Shown: positions 1 through 8,002 of the stretch, piece by piece | Position numbering within the stretch: position 1 is the stretch's first letter | Layout: each line of letters starts with the position of its first letter | The notes under the pieces: generated by a model | Databases searched by the model: none | What the model was told of the DNA's origin: nothing | The model's input: only the letters and a program-made list of their open reading frames with translations | From: Parvularcula maris | GTDB taxonomy: Bacteria > Pseudomonadota > Alphaproteobacteria > Caulobacterales > Parvularculaceae | NCBI RefSeq assembly: GCF_024505085.1 | Contig: NZ_JANIBC010000002.1 | Span: 113,015-177,014, forward strand | Direction: 5' to 3' | DNA: 64,000 bases | Made by a program: the position numbers and the translations under genes

Positions 1-481
1 CCTCGGGAATCTTCATCCCCGCTGTGCCGTAGCCGTAGACGCCCATCGTGCCGAGATGGACCACGTGGATGTCGAGGCCGGTCTCGACGATCGCGGCCAG
101 CAAATTGTGGGTGGCGTTGAGGTTGTTGTCGACCGTGTACCGCTTATGGTTCGCGGACTTCATCGAGTAGGGGGCGGCGCGCTGCTCGGCGAAGTGGACC
201 ACGGCGTCGGGCTTGTAGCTCGCCAGCAGGTCACGGAAGGCGTCGTAGTCCTTGGCCACGTCCAGGGTCGAGGCTTCGATCTTGTTGTTCGAGACCCGCT
301 GCCATGCCTCTAGGCGGTCGGAGAGGCTCGCGATGGGGGTGAGGGACTGGACCTCCAGCTCGATATCGATCTTACGGCGCGAGAGGTTGTCCACGATCAT
401 CACATCGTGCCCACGGGCCGAAAGATGCAGCGCCGTCGGCCATCCGCAAAAACCGTCGCCGCCGAGGATCATCAGCTTCAT
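1..481 (-). CDS. sqdB: UDP-sulfoquinovose synthase, N-terminal part (runs off the window)
   Basis: This is the first 160 residues of an NAD-dependent sugar epimerase-like enzyme that adds sulfite to UDP-glucose to give UDP-sulfoquinovose, the head-group donor for the sulfolipid SQDG. The N-terminus carries a Rossmann fold with GGDGFCGWPT at residues 7-16. Family-specific stretches follow: NLSRRKID, SLTPI, FAEQRAAPYSMKS and, near the cut, LGTMGVYGYG. The last of these contains the catalytic Thr of the SQD1 family. The Tyr-x-x-x-Lys pair lies beyond the window edge and cannot be checked. The start ATG at 481 is the only one that begins the family's N-terminus. A general epimerase is less likely because the SQD1-type stretches are distinctive. 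Its neighbour is a polyprenyl glycosylphosphotransferase on the same strand, 108 bases away. Confidence 0.85.
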   Translation of the reverse strand, partial: MKLMILGGDGFCGWPTALHLSARGHDVMIVDNLSRRKIDIELEVQSLTPIASLSDRLEAWQRVSNNKIEASTLDVAKDYDAFRDLLASYKPDAVVHFAEQRAAPYSMKSANHKRYTVDNNLNATHNLLAAIVETGLDIHVVHLGTMGVYGYGTAGMKIPE

Positions 482-589
482 CACGTACCGTCCCTGTCTG
501 AAAGCGAAGGCGCTCTTAGAAGGCTTGTTGCAGTGCCGCAACAGCGGAACGTGTTTCGGAGCTTCATTCTGTCAAGAAAGCTAGGGTGC

Positions 590-2029
590 CTAGTAGGCGT
601 TCTCAGGCTTCAGCACGGCTTTTACCGTCAGCACCAGAATGCGCAGATCGAACCAGAGCGACCAGTTCTCGATATATTCGAGGTCGCATTTGAGCCGCGC
701 TTCCATCTTCTCTGGCTCGTTGGTCTCGCCGCGGAAGCCGTTGACCTGCGCCCAGCCGGTCATGCCCGGCTTGACCCGGTGACGGGCGGCGTAGTCCTTG
801 ATCAGCTTGGAGTAGTAGGCGTCGTGCTTGAGCGCGTGGGGACGCGGGCCGACAAGGCTCATCTGGCCGCGCAGCACGTTGATGAGCTGGGGTAGCTCGT
901 CGAGGGAGGTCTTGCGCAGGAACGCGCCCACCTTGGTGATCCGGTCGTCGTCCTTGGTGGCCTGTTTGACGTCGTCGCCGTCCTCCATGACCCGCATGGA
1001 GCGGAACTTCATAATGGGGAAGATGTCGCCAGCCATGCCTTGGCGCCGCTGGACGAAGAAGATCGGCCCCTTGCTGTCGAGGCGCACAGCGATGGCGCAG
1101 GCCAGCATGACCGGCGACAGCGCCAGCAGCATGAGGAAGGAGAGGATCCGGTCCTCCAGCATCTTGGTGAAAGTATCCCAGCCGGAGATCGGCCGCCGCT
1201 GCACCACATAGGTCGGCACCTTGCCGATCGATTCGGTCCGCCCCGTGCGCTGCACCCAGAGGGGGTGCGGCCCCAGGCTCACGTGAACCGGGAGCTGCCG
1301 CAGCTGGTCGAGAAGCTTGGCGAGGCTCTTATCTGTGTCGTCGCCGCGCGGACAGACGATGATGTCGTCCACCATGCCGCCCTCGACCATGCGCTGCAGG
1401 CCCAGGAAGTCGGGTGTGTCAGGTGCTTCGAGGTTCTCCGGTTCGTAGCTGCGGACGATCTCGACGCTGGTTTCGGTGCTGACCGCGCGGGCGGAGAAGA
1501 AGTGGGTCCGGCTCGGATTGCCCACGAAAACCAGGCGGCGGCAAAGGAGGCCGCCTGCCTTGGACAGGCTGCGCAGGATCCTCGCCATCACGAAGCGGGA
1601 GACGACCACGGAGCCGCCGCCCATCAACGCCCAAGCGATCAGCCAGCCGCGGGAGAGGAACTGAGTCAGACCTAGCGAGTAGCAGGCCGCCACGAAGCTC
1701 AACATGATCAGGCCGAACCGCCACACGACCCCGCGTACGGTTCCCCAGCTATCGATGAGCTGGTCGAAGCGGAAATAGCCGCCCTGACGCAGCGCCTCGG
1801 TGTAGACCAGACTAGTCAGGAACCCGACGGCACAGAGCGCGATCAGGCGAGGCTCGGTCACCATACCGTCCGGCAGCGTGACCAGGGTGGCAAACGGCGT
1901 CGCAGCCACCGCTGCGCTGGTAACGATGACGATCTGCAGCAGGGCAGCCAGGTCTGCGCATACGTCGCGGGAGATACCTCGGCGTCGCCGAGGACCGGTT
2001 TGTATGTCGTCGGTGGCAGTGATCGACAT
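590..2029 (-). CDS. Exopolysaccharide polyprenyl glycosylphosphotransferase (WcaJ/PssY-like)
   Basis: A 479-residue inner-membrane enzyme that starts glycan assembly by moving a hexose-1-phosphate onto undecaprenyl phosphate. The N-terminal third has four to five hydrophobic segments, then a CoA-binding-like Rossmann region (around residues 150-270). The C-terminal bacterial sugar-transferase domain follows: a membrane re-entrant stretch, then FFVQRRQGMAGD, MKFRSMR, LRKTSLDELPQL, SLVGPRPHA and RVKPGMTGWAQVNGFRG. The sugar is probably glucose, by family, but this is not shown here. I chose ATG 2029 because AGGAGAGG lies about ten bases upstream; an in-frame extension to 2134 has no comparable site. 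It is transcribed divergently from cysQ and points the same way as sqdB, so the two may form an envelope-glycan cluster extending left of the window. Confidence 0.9.
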   Translation of the reverse strand: MSITATDDIQTGPRRRRGISRDVCADLAALLQIVIVTSAAVAATPFATLVTLPDGMVTEPRLIALCAVGFLTSLVYTEALRQGGYFRFDQLIDSWGTVRGVVWRFGLIMLSFVAACYSLGLTQFLSRGWLIAWALMGGGSVVVSRFVMARILRSLSKAGGLLCRRLVFVGNPSRTHFFSARAVSTETSVEIVRSYEPENLEAPDTPDFLGLQRMVEGGMVDDIIVCPRGDDTDKSLAKLLDQLRQLPVHVSLGPHPLWVQRTGRTESIGKVPTYVVQRRPISGWDTFTKMLEDRILSFLMLLALSPVMLACAIAVRLDSKGPIFFVQRRQGMAGDIFPIMKFRSMRVMEDGDDVKQATKDDDRITKVGAFLRKTSLDELPQLINVLRGQMSLVGPRPHALKHDAYYSKLIKDYAARHRVKPGMTGWAQVNGFRGETNEPEKMEARLKCDLEYIENWSLWFDLRILVLTVKAVLKPENAY

Positions 2030-2148
2030 CGGAACGGCACCTCTCCTGACGCCATGACGGTTCAAGCTGGAAACTTGTCCCGAAGAAAGCAAATTGTGTA
2101 CCACCTGTAGGTTACAGACCTTCTTCCCTACCATCGCTAGGAGTTCGC
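2030..2148. promoter_or_regulatory. Divergent promoter region between the glycosylphosphotransferase and cysQ
   Basis: 119 bases separate two diverging starts and must hold both promoters. The region is less GC-rich than its flanks. A ribosome-binding site (AGGAG) precedes the GTG of cysQ. I could not assign -35/-10 boxes with confidence. Confidence 0.4.
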
Positions 2149-2937
2149 GTGTCCCCTCTCAAAAATGTCATGGTCGAGGCTGCTCTCGCCGGAAGCCGTG
2201 TGGTTCTCGATGTTTACGAGCGCGGCGCCGCCGTCAAGGAGAAGGCCGACGGCTCCCCCGTGACCGAAGCCGACGAGAAGGCCGAGGCCGCAATCCTCGA
2301 TGTACTACATCGAGGCGCGGCCACGATCCCGATCATCGCCGAGGAGAGCGTCGCCGGAGGGCAGGTGCCCAAGGCCTCGCCAATTTTCTTCCTCGTTGAC
2401 CCCTTGGACGGCACGAAGGAGTTCGTTCAGCGCACCGGCGAGTTCACCGTGAACATCGCCCTGATCGAAGACGGCGTACCGGCGGCGGGCGTCGTCACTG
2501 TGCCCGCTCAGGGCATGCTCTACTTCGGCGACGCGACCGAAGCTTTCAGGCAGCGCTACGACTTCGCCTCCGGGACCGCGAAAGGCGAAGAAGAAATGAT
2601 CGCCGTCCGTTCGGCCCCTGACAGCGGCGCGATCGCCATGACATCGAGGTCCCACGGAAGCACGGAGACCCAAGCCATGCTGAAGCGCCTCGGCGTCACC
2701 GATGTTCTCCCGGCGGGCTCCTCACTCAAGTTCTGCGCCATCGCGGAGGGACGGGCGGACCTCTATCCCCGGCTGGGGCGCACCATGGAGTGGGATACGG
2801 CGGCTGCCCACGCCGTGCTGCGCGCGGCGGGCGGCGAGGTCTACGTGTTCGACGGGCAAAAGCGTGGTCCGGCGCTGGCCTACGGCAAGGAGGAGCGGGG
2901 GTTCGACAACCCTCATTTCCTCGCCGTGGGGGGTTGA
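2149..2937 (+). CDS. cysQ: 3'(2'),5'-bisphosphate nucleotidase CysQ
   Basis: A 262-residue inositol-monophosphatase-fold enzyme that removes the 3'-phosphate from PAP/PAPS, recycling the nucleotide by-product of sulfate assimilation. Metal-binding motifs are clear: EES at residues 65-67, DPLDGT at 84-89 and WDTAAAH around 214-220. Length and motifs fit CysQ better than inositol monophosphatase or HisN. The GTG start at 2149 follows AGGAG at about seven bases. The stop codon sits three bases before the proposed start of queG, so the two are probably co-transcribed. A sulfolipid gene lies 1.7 kb away; a shared role in sulfur metabolism is possible but not shown. Confidence 0.9.
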   Translation: MSPLKNVMVEAALAGSRVVLDVYERGAAVKEKADGSPVTEADEKAEAAILDVLHRGAATIPIIAEESVAGGQVPKASPIFFLVDPLDGTKEFVQRTGEFTVNIALIEDGVPAAGVVTVPAQGMLYFGDATEAFRQRYDFASGTAKGEEEMIAVRSAPDSGAIAMTSRSHGSTETQAMLKRLGVTDVLPAGSSLKFCAIAEGRADLYPRLGRTMEWDTAAAHAVLRAAGGEVYVFDGQKRGPALAYGKEERGFDNPHFLAVGG

Positions 2938-2940
2938 GCG

Positions 2941-3996
2941 CTGACCACTAGCCTAGAGGATGAGATCAGGGCGGAGGGGCGGAGGCTCGGTTTCGACGCG
3001 GTCCGCTTCACCGCTGCGGAGCTCCCATCTTCCGTGCTGGCGCGGCTCCGCGAAGCCCTGGAGCAGGGTCGCCACGGCACCATGGCCTGGATGGAGGACC
3101 GGCTGGAGAAGCGGGCACAGCCCCGTGCCCTCTGGCCCGAAGCTCGCTCGGTCATCGCGCTCGGGGTGAACTACGGTCCCGACCAGGACCCGCTGGAGAA
3201 ACTGACGCGGACGGATAGGGGCAACATCTCGGTCTACGCTCAGGGCGACGACTATCATGACGTCATCAAAAAGCGCCTCAAGGCGCTCGGCCGTTGGATG
3301 GCAGAGCGTTACGGCTGTCATCTCAAGGTCTTCGTCGACACTGCCCCCGTCTCGGAGAAACCTCTGGCCGAGCAGGCAGGTCTAGGGTGGCAGGGCAAGC
3401 ACACGAACCTCGTCAGCCGGGAGTTCGGTAGCTGGCTGTTCCTAGGCGTGATCTACACCGATCTCGATCTTCGCGCCGATGAGGCGGAGAGCGATCACTG
3501 CGGCTCCTGCCGCGCCTGCTTGGAGGCCTGCCCGACCGATGCGTTTCCGGCGCCCTACCAGCTCGATGCCCGGCGGTGCATCAGCTACCTGACCATCGAG
3601 CATCACGGACCCATCCCCAACGAGTTCAGGCGGGCCATGGGTAACCGCATCTATGGCTGCGACGACTGCCTGGCGGTCTGTCCCTGGAACAAGTTCGCCG
3701 AACGCGGACGAGAGGCGAAGCTTCACGCGATGGAGGAGCTGCGCGAGCCGCCACTGACCGAACTCGTCCAGCTCGACGATGCAGGGTTCCGAGCGCTTTT
3801 CCGCAAGTCGCCGGTCAAGCGGATTGGTCGTGATCGGTTCGTGCGGAACGTCCTCATCGCGCTGGGCAACGAAGGCGACTCCCATCACCTTCAGTATGCA
3901 GAAGAACTACGGGGCGACCCTTCCTTCGTGGTGGCCGAAGCGGCCGACTGGGCGGTGAAGGAGATCAGCTCCTCAACAAAAAAACCTGCCTCCTGA
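2941..3996 (+). CDS. queG: Epoxyqueuosine reductase QueG, apparent CUG start
   Basis: Catalyses the last step of queuosine synthesis in tRNA, reducing epoxyqueuosine with a cobalamin cofactor and two 4Fe-4S clusters. From the proposed start it is 351 residues. The catalytic Asp lies in [16 protein letters not shown] (Asp133). The first cluster motif is [12 protein letters not shown] (Cys187, 190, 193, 197), and the second uses the later RCISYL and [12 protein letters not shown] cysteines. QueG homology begins well upstream of the first GTG (3034): residues such as [12 protein letters not shown] match the family's N-terminus. There is no ATG, GTG or TTG in frame between the TGA at 2935 and 3034, leaving CTG 2941 as the best start. 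Starting at 3034 would remove about 31 conserved-looking residues. It follows cysQ closely. Confidence 0.88.
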   Translation: MTTSLEDEIRAEGRRLGFDAVRFTAAELPSSVLARLREALEQGRHGTMAWMEDRLEKRAQPRALWPEARSVIALGVNYGPDQDPLEKLTRTDRGNISVYAQGDDYHDVIKKRLKALGRWMAERYGCHLKVFVDTAPVSEKPLAEQAGLGWQGKHTNLVSREFGSWLFLGVIYTDLDLRADEAESDHCGSCRACLEACPTDAFPAPYQLDARRCISYLTIEHHGPIPNEFRRAMGNRIYGCDDCLAVCPWNKFAERGREAKLHAMEELREPPLTELVQLDDAGFRALFRKSPVKRIGRDRFVRNVLIALGNEGDSHHLQYAEELRGDPSFVVAEAADWAVKEISSSTKKPAS

Positions 3997-4012
3997 TGAG
4001 GAGGCAGGTCTT
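3978..4012 (-). terminator. Rho-independent terminator of the PEP-CTERM gene
   Basis: Read on the minus strand: a stem ACCTGCCTCC / GGAGGCAGGT with a short loop, followed by a run of seven T. It overlaps the last codons and stop of queG, so the convergent genes share this structure. Confidence 0.85.
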
Positions 4013-4038
4013 CGATCCTTCTACAGAAGGAGTTTGGC

Positions 4039-4584
4039 TTAGGCGGCGTTGCGGCGACGGCGCGCTGCGGCGAAACCACCAATGGCGGTTGCTAGCAGGA
4101 TGCCCGCACCCGGAACCGGGACGACTTGGTCTGCGGTGCTCTCACCGGCGACGACCGTCAGGGTGAACGGAATGGTGCCGGTGAAGGCGCCAGCGGTGAC
4201 GATCACCGAGAAGGCATCCGCCGTGTTGAAATCGTCGAAGTTGATCGTCCCGGAGTCGACCGAACCACCTTCTTCGATGTCGAGGGCGCTGGAGGTGCCG
4301 TTGGCGCTGACCAGAAGCACTTCGAGAAGACCACTTGCCGCGGTGGCGGAGAAGCTGACGTCGAAGTTCAGTGCACCGCCACCAATGGCGTTCGGCACGA
4401 AATCGTACTGGATGGTTTGCTCACCTTCGCTACCGAACAGGAAGCCCGTGTCGTTGAAGGTGTTCCCGACGAACAGGTCAAACGGACCGGTTTCGCCTAC
4501 ATCCATACCGTCGATGAAAGCTGCATTGGCAGCACCCGACATCACACCAAGAGCTGCCGCGGCAGCCACAATCTGTTTGAACAT
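4039..4584 (-). CDS. PEP-CTERM (VPxP-type) sorted surface/exported protein
   Basis: A 181-residue exported protein of unknown function. It has an N-terminal signal peptide (residues 1 to about 22, ending SGAANAAF) and a low-complexity Ala/Gly/Thr-rich, acidic body of beta-type character. The C-terminal sorting signal runs from about residue 155: VPVPGAG, a hydrophobic stretch and a terminal RRRR cluster. Such signals are processed by exosortases, and the proteins are commonly tied to exopolysaccharide production. No exosortase is in this window, but exopolysaccharide genes are nearby. I chose ATG 4584 because it begins the signal peptide and has GGGGA upstream; an in-frame extension to 4620 would put charged residues before the signal. 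The upstream region carries paired palindromes and the downstream end has a strong terminator, so it is a single-gene unit. Confidence 0.8.
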   Translation of the reverse strand: MFKQIVAAAAALGVMSGAANAAFIDGMDVGETGPFDLFVGNTFNDTGFLFGSEGEQTIQYDFVPNAIGGGALNFDVSFSATAASGLLEVLLVSANGTSSALDIEEGGSVDSGTINFDDFNTADAFSVIVTAGAFTGTIPFTLTVVAGESTADQVVPVPGAGILLATAIGGFAAARRRRNAA

Positions 4585-4743
4585 ACTATGGTTCCCCATG
4601 TTTTCGACCGGCTGAGACATTCAGCTATTGGTAACAATGCATCTTGTGTCATGTCCGTTCCGCAATGGGCAGTAGGGAGCCGTACACAAACCGTTGAGGA
4701 ACCGTTAATGGCGCGTTTTTTTACAGACCGGTAGCAAACCAAA

Positions 4744-4757
4744 CCGCGCACGCGCGG
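4744..4757. other. GC hairpin upstream of the PEP-CTERM gene
   Basis: CCGCGC-AC-GCGCGG on the plus strand. On the minus strand it is followed by TTTGGTTT, so it could act as a weak terminator or attenuator for the PEP-CTERM transcript. Confidence 0.4.
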
Positions 4758-4810
4758 AATTGTTCCGTACCTTTCCGTGAGTACACACGTATTCCGTGCA
4801 GGGAAGCTCC

Positions 4811-4828
4811 GTTCACGGTTCTGTGAAC
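4811..4828. promoter_or_regulatory. 18-bp palindrome, proposed operator copy 1
   Basis: GTTCACGGTTCTGTGAAC: perfect 6-bp arms separated by six bases. A near-identical second copy lies at 4884-4901. The form is typical of a dimeric regulator site. The regulator is unknown. Confidence 0.55.
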
Positions 4829-4883
4829 TGGCGTTTCCGTATGGGTGATTCCAATACCCAGCCTAATACCCCGACAATCCGAA

Positions 4884-4901
4884 GTTCACGGATCAGTGAA
4901 C
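4884..4901. promoter_or_regulatory. 18-bp palindrome, proposed operator copy 2
   Basis: GTTCACGGATCAGTGAAC, the same arms and spacing as the copy at 4811-4828, 73 bases away start to start. It abuts the infC terminator. Confidence 0.55.
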
Positions 4902-4902
4902 G

Positions 4903-4926
4903 AAAAAAGGGCGCCTGTGGGCGCCC
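4903..4926 (-). terminator. Rho-independent terminator of infC
   Basis: On the minus strand the stem GGGCGCC / GGCGCCC with a short loop is followed by six T, about 25 bases after the infC stop. Confidence 0.9.
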
Positions 4927-4951
4927 CTCATCCGATCTATCGCAGCAGGTC

Positions 4952-5488
4952 CTAGCGCGGCGCCAGCACCATCATCATCTGGCGGCCTTCGAGCTTCGGC
5001 ATCGCCTCCACCTTGGTGGTCTCCTCGAAGTCTTCGCGGACCTTGTTGAGGAGCTCCATGCCCCGTTCCTGGTGAGCCATCTCACGGCCACGGAAGCGCA
5101 GCGTGACCTTCACCTTGTCGCCCTCGTCGAAGAAGCGGCGCATGGCCTTGGTCTTCACCTCGTAGTCGTGCTTGTCGATGTTCGGGCGCATCTTGATCTC
5201 TTTGATCTCGACGACCTTCTGCTTCTTCTTGGCCTCGGCCTTCTTCTTCTGCTGCTGGTACTTGTGCTTGCCCCAGTCCATGAGCTTGCACACGGGGGTG
5301 TCGCCCTGGTTGACCTCGACGAGGTCCAGTCCTGCACGCGCAGCCAGCTCCATCCCCTGCTCGGGGGTCATCGGGCCTTGCTTCTCGCCTTCCTGGTCGA
5401 TCACCAGGATCTTGGCGGCCCGGATCTGGTCGTTCATTCTCGGCCCCGTCTGCTTCGGCGGGGTCATGTTCATCGGTCTGCGTGCGAT
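4952..5488 (-). CDS. infC: Translation initiation factor IF-3, apparent AUC start
   Basis: IF-3 binds the 30S subunit, checks start-codon pairing and blocks premature 50S joining. The 178-residue protein has the N-domain (PRMNDQIRA, then LDLVEV), a Lys-rich linker (about 80-95) and the C-domain with [17 protein letters not shown] and [11 protein letters not shown]. The start is the notable point. A strong site, AAGGAG, lies eight bases before ATC 5488, and reading from there gives (M)ARRPMNM, like the MARRP start of IF-3 in Rhodobacterales. The next ATGs (residues 6 and 8) sit too far from the site. Rare AUU/AUC/AUA starts are a known IF-3 autoregulation device. rpmI and rplT, often neighbours, are not here. 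Confidence 0.93.
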   Translation of the reverse strand: MARRPMNMTPPKQTGPRMNDQIRAAKILVIDQEGEKQGPMTPEQGMELAARAGLDLVEVNQGDTPVCKLMDWGKHKYQQQKKKAEAKKKQKVVEIKEIKMRPNIDKHDYEVKTKAMRRFFDEGDKVKVTLRFRGREMAHQERGMELLNKVREDFEETTKVEAMPKLEGRQMMMVLAPR

Positions 5489-5593
5489 GGGGCGGTCTCC
5501 TTCTATCGCTGTTCTCGCGGCATGGTGCCACGCCGATAGATAAGCAAACCTTTCGCCCCGTTCAATCGCCAGTTGGGGCACAGCTCGGCGAGG

Positions 5594-6604
5594 TCAGGCG
5601 AAAGCCTGCCCCTGTGACCGGGAAGCCCCGCCCATGAGGCCCATATTAAGGAGCGTCCTGACCGCAAGCTCGGGCGCCACGTTCTGCATGCTCGTGGCCG
5701 TGAGCTTCACCACCTGCCGCCCGTAGAGCGCATCGCTGGCGAGGTCTTCGGAGGCCGGAAGCAGAACCAGGCCCGGCGTTCCGGCAGCAGCCACGAGATG
5801 CAGCTCCTCGGAGGGTCCGGCCAGGAAGAACCGGGCATGGCCTGCCAGCACGGCGAGCTGGGCCGCATCGGTCTTGCCCGTGAGGTCCACCGCAGCCCTG
5901 CCGCCCGCGCGGGACTGCTCCACGGCGTACTGCATGATGTCGTAGGCGTAGGAGCTGAGCTCCTGGCTGCCGATGATGACGGGGGTGACCCCTTCGGCGG
6001 CCAGCGACGCCGCCACGGTGCCGTAATACTCGGCAGGCCAGCGGTGCTGCGGGTTCTCGGAGGGGATAAAGAGAGCGAAGGCGCCGGAGATGCCGAACCA
6101 GCTCGGATCCATGTTGGCCCCGCCCTCCTGGGCGCTCAGCCAGCTCAGGCTCGGTAAGCGCTCTTCAAGGGGCAGCCCGCTGTCACGCAGCAGCTTGCGC
6201 ACGGCCGGACCGGCAAAGGGTCCCGGCGCCAGCAGCTTCTTCGGCGAGGAGAGCTTGGGGCCGACCCATTGCGGGCCGCGAAAGCCCTTGAGAGACGAGC
6301 GCAGATCGCCGCTCTCCTTGGTGCCGTCGAGGTCGTAACCGAGATTGTAACCGATCTTCTTGAGCTGGCCTGCGAACTGCTTGCGCTCCTCGCTCTGCAT
6401 GGTGTCGCGGGTGGCCACCACGCGGTCGAAATAGGGCGCGGCCTTGGCCAGGCGCTGAAGGCTAGCGGAGGTGACGAGGTCGATCGTGGCGCGAGGATGC
6501 GCCTCGCGGATCGAGGCGAAGACCGGCTCGGCCTCGATGAACTGGCGCAGGCCCGCCCGCTTGATCACCAGAATGCGTGAAGCACCACCCTTCATGCGCG
6601 CCAT
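5594..6604 (-). CDS. Family 9 glycosyltransferase (heptosyltransferase-like)
   Basis: A 336-residue GT-B enzyme related to ADP-heptose:LPS heptosyltransferases. The N-terminal domain begins ILVIKRAGLRQFIEAEPVF, in the style of the family (ILVIKxxxLGD), though the usual Gly-Asp is replaced here. The C-terminal domain holds GPSEELHLVAAAGTPGLVL, matching the GxxTGPxHxAAAxGxP donor-binding region in degenerate form. The acceptor is unknown, and loss of canonical residues means activity cannot be assumed. It lies four bases downstream of the GT4 gene on the same strand, so the two are likely one operon acting on a lipopolysaccharide or other surface glycan. Confidence 0.82.
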   Translation of the reverse strand: MARMKGGASRILVIKRAGLRQFIEAEPVFASIREAHPRATIDLVTSASLQRLAKAAPYFDRVVATRDTMQSEERKQFAGQLKKIGYNLGYDLDGTKESGDLRSSLKGFRGPQWVGPKLSSPKKLLAPGPFAGPAVRKLLRDSGLPLEERLPSLSWLSAQEGGANMDPSWFGISGAFALFIPSENPQHRWPAEYYGTVAASLAAEGVTPVIIGSQELSSYAYDIMQYAVEQSRAGGRAAVDLTGKTDAAQLAVLAGHARFFLAGPSEELHLVAAAGTPGLVLLPASEDLASDALYGRQVVKLTATSMQNVAPELAVRTLLNMGLMGGASRSQGQAFA

Positions 6605-6608
6605 AGTT

Positions 6609-7781
6609 CTAGCCCTTCTGCCCTAACAGCCTTTCATAGACGAGGAGGGTCGATGTGGTCATCGCCTCGATCGTGAATTTTTGTCCTGCATGCTGCGTGC
6701 CGCGCTCGCCCATGGCCCGCCGCCCTTCGGCTCCCAAAGCGTGTAGCTTCCCTAACGCCTTGGCAAGGGCTTCGGCGTCCCCCGGCGGGACAAGATAGCC
6801 CGTCTCGCCGTCCAGGACGGTCTCGAGGCTTCCCCCATGGGCCGTAGCGATAACCGGCTTGCCCATGGCGGAAGCCTCGATCGCCACCCGGCCGAAGGCC
6901 TCGGGATCGGTACTCGCGGAGACCACGACGTCGGAGGCGGCCAGAAGGGCGGGAACGTCGTCCGTCGCCGGCATCAGCTCGACGACGCCCTGAAGTCCCG
7001 CCTCGGCGATCCGGCGGCGCAGCCCGTCCACATAGTCCGGCTTCTCGTCCATCCGCCCCGCCATCAGGACCCGAAGCGGCACATCGGGCCGCTCTTCGCG
7101 AAAGAGCCGGGCCGCCTCGATCAGGACCCCCTGCCCCTTCCAGCCCGTGAAGCGCCCAGGCATCACAACCTTGAACCCCTCCCCGAACCGCAAGGAGAAG
7201 GGCCTTATCCGCTCCTCGCCGACAGAAGCTGGATCGAAGCGCTCCAAATCGGCACCCCTGGGGATCGTCACCATGCGGGAGCCGTCGAAATAGGGCAGAC
7301 CCTCATACTGCTTGCGCACGTGTTGCGCCGTGAAGGCCGAGTTTGCGATCACCGCGTCGCCGCGCACCATCACCGAGTTGTAGCGCCGTTTGATGGCGGT
7401 CTTGGCGCCGTAGGTGCCGTGATAGGTGGTGACGAACGGCGTCCCCGTTCGCCTCGCCGCGAAGAAGGCGGACCAGGCAGGCGCGCGGCTCCTTGCGTGA
7501 ATGATGTTTACGCCTCGCTCTTTCACCAGATCCGCCAGGTCCCTGGCGTTCTGCGCTAGAAGCAGTGGGTTCTTGCTCTCCACGGGCATCGCAATGTGCT
7601 CCGAGCCGCCCTGCTCTAGCTCCTCCACCATGCCGCCGCCCGAGGAGACCACCAGCGAGGTGCCCCCCGCCCTCACGAAGGCCGCGCCGACCTCCAGCGT
7701 CGTCCGCTCCGCCCCGCCGCCCTTGAGCTTGGGGATCACCTGAAGAAGCGTTCTGCCGGTCATGTCGGGGGCTGAGGTCAT
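6609..7781 (-). CDS. Family 4 (group 1) glycosyltransferase
   Basis: A 390-residue GT-B glycosyltransferase of the type that builds LPS core or capsule from nucleotide sugars at the cytoplasmic membrane. The N-terminal acceptor domain opens LLQVIPKLKGGGAERTTLEV. The C-terminal donor domain carries MPGRFTGWKGQGVLIEA and the family E-x7-E region in DPEAFGRVAIEASAMGKPV, then GETGYLVPPGD. I chose ATG 7781, preceded by AAGGGGAG; a longer frame to 7898 reads into an intergenic repeat. It is the first gene of a pair with the family 9 enzyme. The substrate cannot be read from sequence. Confidence 0.9.
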   Translation of the reverse strand: MTSAPDMTGRTLLQVIPKLKGGGAERTTLEVGAAFVRAGGTSLVVSSGGGMVEELEQGGSEHIAMPVESKNPLLLAQNARDLADLVKERGVNIIHARSRAPAWSAFFAARRTGTPFVTTYHGTYGAKTAIKRRYNSVMVRGDAVIANSAFTAQHVRKQYEGLPYFDGSRMVTIPRGADLERFDPASVGEERIRPFSLRFGEGFKVVMPGRFTGWKGQGVLIEAARLFREERPDVPLRVLMAGRMDEKPDYVDGLRRRIAEAGLQGVVELMPATDDVPALLAASDVVVSASTDPEAFGRVAIEASAMGKPVIATAHGGSLETVLDGETGYLVPPGDAEALAKALGKLHALGAEGRRAMGERGTQHAGQKFTIEAMTTSTLLVYERLLGQKG

Positions 7782-7825
7782 GGCGCTCCCCTTCGGGCGT
7801 TCGCGGGAGGGGGGCAAGTGACCTC

Positions 7826-7954
7826 CGTCATCCCGGAAGCCGAAGGCTATCCGGGATCTATGGACCAAACGTCTGCTGCGAGTCCTCGCGCCCTCCATTG
7901 TCAGTAGTCAGTCCATGGGTCCCGGATAAGTGCTTCGCACTTTCCGGGATGACG
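7826..7954. repeat. Dispersed palindromic repeat family R1, copy 1
   Basis: Outer arms GTCATCCCGG / CCGGGATGAC enclose inner arms related to CCGGGACCCATGGA / TCCATGGGTCCCGG. It lies between diverging glycosyltransferase and hydrolase genes. Confidence 0.85.
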
Positions 7955-8002
7955 AGGTTGGTCACTGATGACACCTGCCCCGGCCCGCTCTACCTTCCCA
8001 TC

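Noticed and set aside
4720..4760. Sigma-54 promoter before the PEP-CTERM gene
   Set aside because: The best GG..GC pair is spaced 8 bases apart instead of 10, and the TGGCAC element is missing.
4811..4901. LexA boxes in the two palindromes
   Set aside because: Alphaproteobacterial LexA sites are GTTC-N7-GTTC direct repeats; here the arms are inverted with six bases between.
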